Positions 1-6,631 of a stretch of DNA of 64,000 nucleotides are shown here, in pieces. Location: NCBI GenBank assembly GCA_910578645.1, contig CAJTQI010000002.1, positions 472,844 through 536,843 of the forward strand, read 5' to 3'. A program made the translations under genes and the position numbers. The number at the start of each line of letters is the position of its first letter. The first letter of the stretch is position 1. The stretch comes from an uncultured Lachnospiraceae bacterium. GTDB taxonomy: Bacteria > Bacillota > Clostridia > Lachnospirales > Lachnospiraceae. The notes below the pieces were generated by a model. It had not been told where the DNA came from. It ran no database searches and saw only the letters and a program-made list of their open reading frames with translations.

Positions 1-1
1 G

Positions 2-670
2 GCGGAACAGATTACGGAAGAGGATTTGGACGATACTTTTACCATGACGTTAGAGATTACGGATTATGCGTATGTGAACGACTGTAGCTCCGTAGGATTT
101 CTGGACGAGGAGAAGATTCCGGTGCGGGATTTGTTCTATGGGACGGTTTTACCTTCCGGCGGTGATGCCGCGGTGGGACTCGCCACATATGTCGCAGGCT
201 CCCATGAGGCTTTTGTGGATATGATGAATGAGAAACTGGAAAAGTTGGGAATCGCAGACAGCACGCATTTTACCAACTGTGTCGGTGTCCATGACGAAAA
301 CCATTACTCCACGGTCTATGATATGGCCGTTATTATGAAGGCGGCCATGCAGAACGAATTGTGCAGGGAGGTTTTGTCTGCCCATACTTACACCACTGCA
401 TCCACCGAAAAACATCCTGACGGGATTACGATTTCCAACTGGTTTCTGCGAAAGATTGAGGACAAGGATACCGGAGGCGAAGTGCTTTGCGCCAAGACAG
501 GGTATACGGACCAGTCCAAAAACTGTGCGGTCAGTTACGGCACTTCTGCGGATGGAACGCCGTACATCTGTGTCACGGCGTGTTCCACGAGCAATTGGAG
601 ATGTATTTATGACCATGTGGAAATCTATAACCGGTATGTGCCGGAAGCGACAGATACTTTGCAGTCATAA
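2..670 (+). CDS. D-alanyl-D-alanine carboxypeptidase (peptidase S11), 5'-truncated by window edge
   Basis: This is the C-terminal part of a penicillin-binding-protein-type DD-carboxypeptidase, which trims the terminal D-Ala of peptidoglycan pentapeptides outside the membrane. The frame is open to the left edge, so the catalytic SxxK motif and the signal peptide lie outside the window. Visible are the second S11 motif region (LPSGGDAAVGLA, where the family often has SGN) and the third motif KTG in CAKTGYT. In between is the usual S11 text on extracellular-loop residues (THFTNCVGVHDENHYSTVYD). The gene ends at TAA 668-670 and is followed by a strong hairpin terminator. The family is clear; the paralogue (DacA/DacF/DacB type) cannot be decided from this part. 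Confidence 0.9.
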   Translation, partial: AEQITEEDLDDTFTMTLEITDYAYVNDCSSVGFLDEEKIPVRDLFYGTVLPSGGDAAVGLATYVAGSHEAFVDMMNEKLEKLGIADSTHFTNCVGVHDENHYSTVYDMAVIMKAAMQNELCREVLSAHTYTTASTEKHPDGITISNWFLRKIEDKDTGGEVLCAKTGYTDQSKNCAVSYGTSADGTPYICVTACSTSNWRCIYDHVEIYNRYVPEATDTLQS

Positions 671-680
671 AATTTTATAT

Positions 681-716
681 TGCCTGTCCGGCCGGATGCC
701 GGACAGGCATTGCTTT
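681..716 (+). terminator. Rho-independent terminator after the carboxypeptidase gene
   Basis: A perfect 12-bp stem (681-692 with 698-709, GC-rich core CCTGTCCGGC) closes a 5-nt loop and is followed by a T-rich run. It begins 10 bases after the stop codon. It separates the peptidase from uxuA, whose ribosome site starts just downstream. Confidence 0.8.
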
Positions 717-744
717 ATTCAACAGGTGGAGGGAGAAAAGCGAT

Positions 745-1815
745 ATGGAAATGACATTGAGATGGTATGGTTTTTCGTTTGATACGGTGACACTTCAGCA
801 GATTCGTCAGATACCGGGGGTGACTGGCGTGATTACAACATTATATGATACCAGGCCGGGGGAAGTGTGGAGCCGGGAAAGAATCCGGGCGATGATTGAT
901 GAGGTGGAGGCGGCGGGATTACATGTTGCCGGGATAGAGAGTGTCAATGTGCATGATGCAATTAAGGCCGGTCTGCCGGAGAGAGACGGCTATATTGCAA
1001 ATTATAGGAAGACACTGGAAAATCTTGGAAAAGAGGGAATCCGTCTTGTATGCTACAATTTTATGCCGGTTTTTGACTGGACGAGGACTGAGCTTGCCAG
1101 GAAACGTGCGGATGGTTCCACGGTGCTTGCCTATACGCAGGCCGCGGTGGATGCGCTTGAGCCGGAGAAAATGTTTGCGTCCATCGCCGAGGATTCCAAT
1201 GAGAGCATCATGCCCGGGTGGGAGCCGGAGAGAATGGCGCAGGTGAAAGAATTATTCGGACTGTACAAGGGTGTGAATGAAGAACGGCTATTTGAGAATC
1301 TGAAATATTTTCTGGAAAAGATTATGCCGGTGTGCGACTGCTATGATATCAATATGGCAATCCACCCGGATGACCCTGCATGGAGTGTGTTTGGCCTGCC
1401 GCGCATTATTACCAATAAGGAAAATATACTGCGGATGATGGAAATGGTGGACAATCCACATAACGGCGTTACTTTCTGTTCCGGTTCTTACGGTACGAAC
1501 CGGGAGAATAATCTGCCGGATATGATACGTGCCTTGAAAGGTAGAATACATTTTGCCCATGTGCGTAACCTGAAATTCAATTCCCCGTCGGATTTTGAGG
1601 AGGCGGCACATTTATCCGGTGACGGTGATTTTGATATGTATGAAATCATGAAGGCCCTATACGAAACCGGATTTGACGGGCCAATCAGACCGGACCATGG
1701 GCGTATGATATGGGGAGAGAGGGCTATGCCGGGGTATGGACTTTATGACCGCGCCCTTGGGGCGGCATATCTTAACGGGCTGTGGGAGGCAATCAGTAAA
1801 ACAGCGGAAAGATAA
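745..1815 (+). CDS. uxuA: Mannonate dehydratase
   Basis: UxuA dehydrates D-mannonate to 2-keto-3-deoxygluconate in cytoplasmic glucuronate breakdown, a route that handles uronic acid side chains of xylan and pectin. The 356-residue protein starts with the family signature (MxxTLRWYG) and keeps the metal-site text (AIHPDDPAWSVFGLPRI, FCSGSYG, HFAHVRN) and the ending RPDHGRMIWGE. The length is normal. The ATG at 745 has GGAGGGAG about 9 nt upstream. It stands alone: no fructuronate reductase (uxuB) or uronate isomerase is adjacent, so partner genes must be elsewhere. No terminator is obvious after the stop. Confidence 0.95.
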   Translation: MEMTLRWYGFSFDTVTLQQIRQIPGVTGVITTLYDTRPGEVWSRERIRAMIDEVEAAGLHVAGIESVNVHDAIKAGLPERDGYIANYRKTLENLGKEGIRLVCYNFMPVFDWTRTELARKRADGSTVLAYTQAAVDALEPEKMFASIAEDSNESIMPGWEPERMAQVKELFGLYKGVNEERLFENLKYFLEKIMPVCDCYDINMAIHPDDPAWSVFGLPRIITNKENILRMMEMVDNPHNGVTFCSGSYGTNRENNLPDMIRALKGRIHFAHVRNLKFNSPSDFEEAAHLSGDGDFDMYEIMKALYETGFDGPIRPDHGRMIWGERAMPGYGLYDRALGAAYLNGLWEAISKTAER

Positions 1816-1906
1816 ATTAATATATTTATAAAAGAGTAAACTTATTATTGTTAGTTCAAAAATAAGAGTAGCAATACTGAATGTAATCGTAATTGATAGG
1901 TCTTTG

Positions 1907-1935
1907 TTTACAATGTAATTACTATGTAGTATAAT
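1907..1935 (+). promoter_or_regulatory. Promoter and possible operator of the toxin-antitoxin operon
   Basis: TTTACA at 1907-1912 and TATAAT at 1930-1935 are separated by exactly 17 bp, a near-consensus housekeeping promoter. The spacer contains the perfect 8-bp palindrome GTAATTAC (1915-1922), followed by the imperfect ACTATGTAGT. A palindrome inside the spacer is where a ribbon-helix-helix antitoxin would be expected to bind and repress its own operon; that binding is inferred. Confidence 0.75.
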
Positions 1936-1958
1936 GAAAATAAAAAGGGGATGATACT

Positions 1959-2285
1959 ATGTCTAATACTTCGTTGTTGCAAGTGAGAACTTCCGCAGAA
2001 GATAAACAAAAAGCTTCAGAGATTTTGGAAAAGTTAGGAACTAATTTATCTGCGGTGGTTAATATGATGATAAAACAGATTATTCTTACTGAAGGGATTC
2101 CCTTTGAAGTGAAAATAAACCGTCCGACATATACTACAACAGAAGCAGTAAAAGAAGTGGAAGCCACAATGGATTTTGAAGGAATGCATTTGACAGAAGA
2201 TGATATAAAAATATTGTACGCTTATAAAAATGGGGAAGCGTCAGGAGATGAACTGCGGAAACGAATCATGGGAGAAGTCAGATAA
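1959..2285 (+). CDS. RelB/DinJ-like antitoxin with a VbhA-type Fic-inhibitory motif
   Basis: This 108-residue protein is the probable antitoxin of the Fic toxin that follows. Residues 1-54 read as a RelB/DinJ ribbon-helix-helix DNA-binding domain (LLQVRTSAEDKQKASEILEKL, then NLSAVVNMMIKQII). The C-terminal part differs from ordinary RelB. It contains T70-MDF-E74-G75, which fits the (S/T)xxxE(G/N) motif of class I Fic-inhibitory helices such as VbhA, followed by a helical tail (LTEDDIKILYAYKNGEAS) like that of VbhA-family proteins. The likely reading is one protein that both represses the operon and blocks the Fic active site. Its stop overlaps the fic start (TAATG), so translation is probably coupled. 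The DNA-binding role is family knowledge; the inhibitory role is inferred from the motif and position. Confidence 0.85.
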   Translation: MSNTSLLQVRTSAEDKQKASEILEKLGTNLSAVVNMMIKQIILTEGIPFEVKINRPTYTTTEAVKEVEATMDFEGMHLTEDDIKILYAYKNGEASGDELRKRIMGEVR

Positions 2286-2863
2286 TGTCAGATAGGGTAT
2301 ACTGCTATCCGGATTCGGATGTTTTAAAGAACAGGTTAGGAATACGAGACAGGGAACAGCTTAGGCAACTGGAAAGGAGATTGACAATGCTTCGCATTTT
2401 GGAATTAGTGGATAGGCCCATCCAGGGAAAGTTTGACTTAAAGCACCTGCAATCTATCCACAAGTACATCTTTCAGGACGTATACGAATGGGCAGGTATG
2501 ATAAGAGAGGTTGACATTGCCAAAGGGAACATGTTCTGTAATGTAAAATTTATAGAAAGTCAGGCGGAAAAGATTTTTGGAGAGATGAAAGAGGAAAATT
2601 ATCTACAGGGCTTGACAGAAAAAGAAATTTCTGCCAGATTGGCATACTATTTTTCAGAAATTAATGCTTTACATCCCTTTCGGGATGGCAACGGGCGTTG
2701 CCAACGGGAATTTATCAGGACATTAGCGCTTCAGGCCGGTTATGCGATAAATTTTGCAAATGTTAGTGGAAAAGAAATGCTGAGGGCAAGTGAGGATTCT
2801 TTTTTATGTAATTACAAAAGGATGGAAGAGCTATTTGACCATTGCATCAGAGAGAAAAATTGA
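2285..2863 (+). CDS. Fic family protein (probable AMP-transferase toxin)
   Basis: Fic enzymes move AMP from ATP onto target hydroxyl groups; toxin versions modify essential bacterial proteins. The 192-residue protein has a complete Fic core motif, HPFRDGNGRCQR at residues 130-141, including catalytic H130 and the phosphate-binding GNGR. An upstream helix and flap segment (YEWAGMIREVDIAKGNMFC, residues 67-85) match the usual Fic fold. I see no (S/T)xxxE(G/N) inhibitory helix within the protein, which fits inhibition in trans by the preceding antitoxin (class I). It overlaps that gene by one base. The active-site residues look intact, so an active toxin is expected. Confidence 0.92.
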   Translation: MSDRVYCYPDSDVLKNRLGIRDREQLRQLERRLTMLRILELVDRPIQGKFDLKHLQSIHKYIFQDVYEWAGMIREVDIAKGNMFCNVKFIESQAEKIFGEMKEENYLQGLTEKEISARLAYYFSEINALHPFRDGNGRCQREFIRTLALQAGYAINFANVSGKEMLRASEDSFLCNYKRMEELFDHCIREKN

Positions 2864-3258
2864 ACTGAACTAGGAACAGGCGAATATATAAGTTATTTGA
2901 GAAGTTTCCGCTTGACCTCTATATTTTCTAAAATGCTATCCTTAAACATAGCGGAAACCCCTAAAACCGCGGCTTCCGCAGTCCTAGAGGCTTCCTTTTA
3001 GGGGAGGATAAGTATTTCCTTATCTTTTGACTAATATCATTATTACCTGTTTCGCGTGGCTTATACATATAAAAAATATTTTTTTAAAAATTTCTTAAAA
3101 ATAGAGGTAAAATGCCGATTCAAAGAAATATAAATTTACATTTCCGCGGAAATGTTATATACTTAGGTATCAAATGCGGCAATGTTTAGTGCCTGCTTCG
3201 TTATATGCAGGGCATACGGCATTGCTTAAGATTACAGGACAAAAGGTGGTATAATACA
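2864..3258. other. Intergenic region with several strong palindromes
   Basis: No coding region is supported here. The stretch holds several foldable segments. GTTTCCGCT near 2909 can pair with AGCGGAAAC near 2950. CCCTAAAA can pair with TTTTAGGG across about 40 nt (roughly 2959-3004), and a GATAAG/CTTATC hairpin follows. Farther on there is a perfect 18-bp palindrome centred on CCGCGG (3138-3155), and a GCCTGC/GCAGGG hairpin near 3190-3220. The TTTCCGC core recurs. This could be a small structured RNA or an operator cluster; I do not recognise a known class. Confidence 0.5.
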
Positions 3259-3765
3259 ATGGCATTATTAAAACAGTGGCGCGATATGGCATATTCCGAG
3301 ACTGCCAATAAAGGTGATTTACAGAGGCTTTGGTCGGCATATTTCTTGAAGGAGAAAGAAATCTATGCGCAGCTTCTGAAAAATCCTGATGAAGTAGTTG
3401 AAGGAACCGTGAAAGAACTGTCGGAGAAATATGATGTTGATATTATGACGATGGTAGGTTTTCTGGATGGCATTAACGAGAGCTTGAAGGAAGCGAATCC
3501 GATTGAGGAGATGGAAGAAGATACAAAAGTGAATCTTGGGTTTGACAAGGCTCTTTTGTATAAAAATATGGTGGCTGCGGGTGCAGACTGGCTTTATGGG
3601 TTAGAAGAGTGGAACGACATTTTTGACGAGGAGACGAGGAAGAGCCTGTACAAAGAGCAGAAGGAGTCCACAACAATTCATAAAGGACCGAAGATTTACC
3701 CGAACGACCCTTGCCCTTGCGGAAGCGGTAAGAAATATAAGAAATGCTGCGGCAAAAATGCCTGA
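3259..3765 (+). CDS. SEC-C metal-binding motif protein
   Basis: A 168-residue protein of unknown role that ends in a SEC-C motif (NDPCPCGSGKKYKKCCG), the zinc-binding tail also found on SecA. The preceding roughly 140 residues are acidic and helical (LKQWRDMAYSE, VGFLDGINESLKEANPIEEME) and match uncharacterised Firmicute SEC-C proteins of this size. I chose the ATG at 3259 because AAAGGTGG lies about 10 nt upstream; an in-frame ATG at 3205 has no ribosome site. The family is certain from the tail; the function is not known. Confidence 0.85.
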   Translation: MALLKQWRDMAYSETANKGDLQRLWSAYFLKEKEIYAQLLKNPDEVVEGTVKELSEKYDVDIMTMVGFLDGINESLKEANPIEEMEEDTKVNLGFDKALLYKNMVAAGADWLYGLEEWNDIFDEETRKSLYKEQKESTTIHKGPKIYPNDPCPCGSGKKYKKCCGKNA

Positions 3766-3824
3766 GACATGATACTTATTGCATGAAAAGAAGAGTAGTG
3801 TTTTATGTCAACTAAAATTAATGC

Positions 3825-3853
3825 TTTACATTTCGGGCGGCTTGGCATAGAAT
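3825..3853 (+). promoter_or_regulatory. Promoter of the thrS T-box transcript
   Basis: TTTACA at 3825-3830 and TAGAAT at 3848-3853 lie 17 bp apart, directly before the T-box leader. The start of transcription would fall near 3860, which fits the 5' end of stem I. Confidence 0.65.
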
Positions 3854-3857
3854 ACAA

Positions 3858-4130
3858 ATAGAATAAGACGATAAGAATATAGATATAACACGTTGAAGAG
3901 AAGAGTAAAATATGGAACGCAGCAGAGAGAAGCGCCCTGTGCTGAAAGCGCTTTTGCCGGAAATATTTGAAAACTAACTCTGAGTGGCCCCAATCCGGCC
4001 CGTTGACTTACGTTACAGTCCAATGAGAGGTTCCGGTAAGCCGTCATGTGCGCACGGGACAAGCGAGGTGGAACCACGTAGATATACGTCCTCTGCATTG
4101 CCGTAGTGGCAGTGCAGGGGATTTTTTATC
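3858..4130 (+). promoter_or_regulatory. T-box leader for threonyl-tRNA synthetase
   Basis: T-box leaders bind uncharged tRNA and then prevent transcription termination. The 14-nt T-box-like sequence GAGGTGGAACCACG at 4065-4078 (consensus AGGGUGGNACCGCG) comes just before a terminator hairpin (4090-4102 with 4108-4120, then TTTTTT). Stem I occupies roughly 3870-3990. A threonine codon ACT at 3973-3975 lies where the specifier loop should be, but I could not fold this fully. The gene controlled should be thrS, yet its start is 460 bases past the terminator because a repeat has been inserted. Confidence 0.85.
4090..4127 (+). terminator. T-box-controlled terminator
   Basis: The 13-nt arm CCTCTGCATTGCC (4090-4102) pairs, with two G-U pairs, with GGCAGTGCAGGGG (4108-4120), followed by ATTTTTT. 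This is the terminator half of the T-box switch. Confidence 0.85.
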
Positions 4131-4135
4131 TTATA

Positions 4136-4423
4136 GGATTAGATAAGTTGTGAGGGCAAATTGCATAAAATGTTCCCTTGTGTCCGTCTGCGTCATATGG
4201 ATTTTCTAAAATATTCCGGAAAATTTAAGGAAACGGACGTAACCATCCTCTATTCGCCATCCGGGCGAACATCGGGCTTTTCGGGGGCGTCCATGCCCTG
4301 AAATTACTGGCGACTTCACGGAATATTAAGAAAATCTCATATTCCTGCGAAGGACAACTTCGTGAACATTTTATGCAATCTGTCAGTGAAATTTTATGAT
4401 GGCACCTTTTGACATCCTAATCT
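4136..4423. repeat. MITE-like palindromic element, copy 1 (left end deleted)
   Basis: This copy matches the two 307-bp copies at 11435 and 15251 over most of its length. It lacks about 22 bp directly after the first seven bases, so its left terminal inverted repeat is lost; the right end is kept with two changes. It lies between the thrS T-box terminator and thrS. Its core holds the same TCGCCATCCGGGCGA hairpin, and an extra G in the following GGGG run sets it apart from the other copies. It carries no conserved open reading frame. Confidence 0.85.
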
Positions 4424-4424
4424 G

Positions 4425-4497
4425 TATAGGAAATTCCTCCGCTTATCCGAGTTTGCCGGAGGCAAAGCTCGCAAACAAGCAAAGCTCGTTTTTTTAT
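4425..4497. repeat. 73-bp module, copy 1 (terminator stem mismatched)
   Basis: The module begins TATAGGAAATTCCTCCGC and ends GCTCGTTTTTTTAT. In other copies the end forms a hairpin AACGAGC-gaa-GCTCGTT followed by T7. Here the left arm reads AACAAGC, which introduces one A-C mismatch. Of the four simple copies this one sits in the 5' leader of an essential gene, so a weaker terminator would favour read-through into thrS; that advantage is inferred. Confidence 0.8.
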
Positions 4498-4594
4498 TTT
4501 CGCGGGCAACCAGCCGGGCGATTGCCTGCGGGCGTTAGGGAAGAATTTCCCTGATAAGGTTTATATGGTAAAAAAGAGAGAAGGAGACGATGAC

Positions 4595-6559
4595 ATGAAA
4601 ATTACATTAAAAGACGGTTCTTGTAAAGAATACGCACAGGCGATGAGCATTTATGAGATTGCGGCGGATATTTCCGAAGGGCTTGCCCGGGTGGCATGCG
4701 CCGGGGAAGTGGACGGCAGTGTGGAAGATTTGCGCACAGTGATTGACAGAGACTGCAGCTTGAATATTCTGACGGCCAATGACCCTGAAGGACTTAAGGT
4801 TATCCGTCACACGGCGTCCCATGTCCTGGCGGAGGCGGTCAAGAGGTTGTTCCCGGATGCTAAGGTGACCATCGGCCCGGCGATTGAGGATGGTTTTTAT
4901 TATGATTTTGACGCTGCGCCATTTTCCAGGGAAGACTTGGACAAATTGGAAGCGGAGATGAAGAAAATCATCAAGGAAGGGCATAAGATAGAACGCTTTA
5001 CCCTGTCCAGGGCGGAGGCGATTAAATTCATGGAGGAAAAAGGGGAGCCCTACAAGGTGGAGCTTATCTGCGACCTGCCGGATGATGCGGAAATTTCTTT
5101 TTATGACCAGGGCGGCTTTATAGACTTGTGTGCAGGCCCCCATCTGATGAGCACGAAGAACATTAAGGCTTACAAATTGATTTCTTCGTCTATGGCATAC
5201 TGGCGGGGCGATTCCAACAAGGCGCAGTTACAGCGTATTTATGGGACGGCTTTTCAGAAGAAAGAGGAGTTACAGGCGTATCTGGAGCACTTGGAGGACA
5301 TTAAGCGTCGGGACCACAATAAACTGGGTAGGGAGATGGAGCTTTTTACCACGGTGGACGTTATCGGCCAGGGCTTACCGCTCCTTTTGCCTAAGGGCAC
5401 GAAGATGGTCATGAAGCTTCAACGCTGGATTGAGGACCTGGAGGATAAAGAGTGGGGCTATGTGAGAACAAAGACGCCTCTTATGGCAAAGAGCGATTTG
5501 TATAAAATATCCGGACATTGGGACCATTATAAAGAAGGCATGTTCGTCTTGGGGGATGAGGAAAAGGATAAAGAAGTGTTTGCCCTTCGTCCTATGACCT
5601 GTCCGTTCCAGTATTATTGTTATAAGAATACACAGCATTCCTATCGTGACCTGCCCATCCGCTATGGCGAGACTTCCACATTGTTCCGTAACGAAGATTC
5701 GGGAGAGATGCACGGGCTGACCAGAGTGCGTCAGTTTACGATTTCCGAGGGACATTTGGTTGTCAGGCCGGACCAGATGGTGGAGGAGTTTAAGGGCTGT
5801 ATTGCTTTGGCAAAACATATTATGTCAACCCTAGGGCTCTTGAATGATATCACTTGGCATTTGTCCAAGTGGGACCCGGAGAATCCGGAAAAATACATCG
5901 GTGAGCCGGAAGTATGGAATGAGACGGAAGCGCATATCCGCAATATTCTGGAGGAGCTTGAGCTTCCCTTCGTAGAAGAAGTGGGCGAAGCCGCTTTCTA
6001 TGGGCCGAAGGTGGACATTAATGCCAAGAACGTATATGGCAAGGAAGACACCATGATAACGGTTCAGTGGGACGCGCTCTTGGCAGAGCAGTTTGATATG
6101 TATTTCATTGACCAAAATGGCGATAAAGTCCGTCCTTATATTATTCACAGGACATCCCTGGGATGTTATGAGAGGACGTTGGCATGGCTGATTGAGAAGT
6201 ATGCGGGCAAGTTCCCTACATGGATGTGTCCGGAGCAGGTACGCGTTCTGCCCATTTCTGAGAAATATGAGGAGTATGCGGAGGAGATTAGGAAGGAACT
6301 GGCAAGGAATGACATTGATGTGACGGCCGACAACCGTTCCGAGAAGATTGGTTTCAAAATCCGCGAGGCGAGACTGGCAAAAGTGCCCTATATGCTTGTA
6401 GTTGGCGCCCAGGAAGCGGAGGACAGGACCGTATCTGTCAGAAGCCGTTATGCGGGGGATGAAGGTGTGAAGCCTTTACAGGAGTTTATCGAGCAAATCT
6501 GCAAGGAAATCAGGACGAAAGAGATTCGGGAAGAAATACCGCAGGAGGAGAAGAAATAG
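4595..6559 (+). CDS. thrS: Threonyl-tRNA synthetase
   Basis: ThrRS charges tRNA-Thr in the cytoplasm. The 654-residue protein has all the expected parts. An N-terminal TGS domain occupies about the first 60 residues. The editing domain shows HTASH and CAGPH metal-site motifs. The class II catalytic core includes the zinc-ligand cysteine in MTCPFQYY and motif 2 around ETSTLFRNEDSGEMHGLTR. The anticodon-binding domain is at the C-terminus. I chose the ATG at 4595 because GAAGGAG lies about 9 nt upstream; an in-frame ATG at 4565 lacks such a site. Regulation is by the T-box leader, with a repeat inserted between switch and gene. Confidence 0.97.
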   Translation: MKITLKDGSCKEYAQAMSIYEIAADISEGLARVACAGEVDGSVEDLRTVIDRDCSLNILTANDPEGLKVIRHTASHVLAEAVKRLFPDAKVTIGPAIEDGFYYDFDAAPFSREDLDKLEAEMKKIIKEGHKIERFTLSRAEAIKFMEEKGEPYKVELICDLPDDAEISFYDQGGFIDLCAGPHLMSTKNIKAYKLISSSMAYWRGDSNKAQLQRIYGTAFQKKEELQAYLEHLEDIKRRDHNKLGREMELFTTVDVIGQGLPLLLPKGTKMVMKLQRWIEDLEDKEWGYVRTKTPLMAKSDLYKISGHWDHYKEGMFVLGDEEKDKEVFALRPMTCPFQYYCYKNTQHSYRDLPIRYGETSTLFRNEDSGEMHGLTRVRQFTISEGHLVVRPDQMVEEFKGCIALAKHIMSTLGLLNDITWHLSKWDPENPEKYIGEPEVWNETEAHIRNILEELELPFVEEVGEAAFYGPKVDINAKNVYGKEDTMITVQWDALLAEQFDMYFIDQNGDKVRPYIIHRTSLGCYERTLAWLIEKYAGKFPTWMCPEQVRVLPISEKYEEYAEEIRKELARNDIDVTADNRSEKIGFKIREARLAKVPYMLVVGAQEAEDRTVSVRSRYAGDEGVKPLQEFIEQICKEIRTKEIREEIPQEEKK

Positions 6560-6631
6560 GGAACCGGGAGAAAGGCATTTTCCGTTGTGCATATTTTCCC
6601 CTATGAGAATGGATATGGAGTAAATTACAGT

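Noticed and set aside
3205..3258. Longer start for the SEC-C protein
   Set aside because: No Shine-Dalgarno before 3205, and the added residues overlap a hairpin; AAAGGTGG supports 3259.
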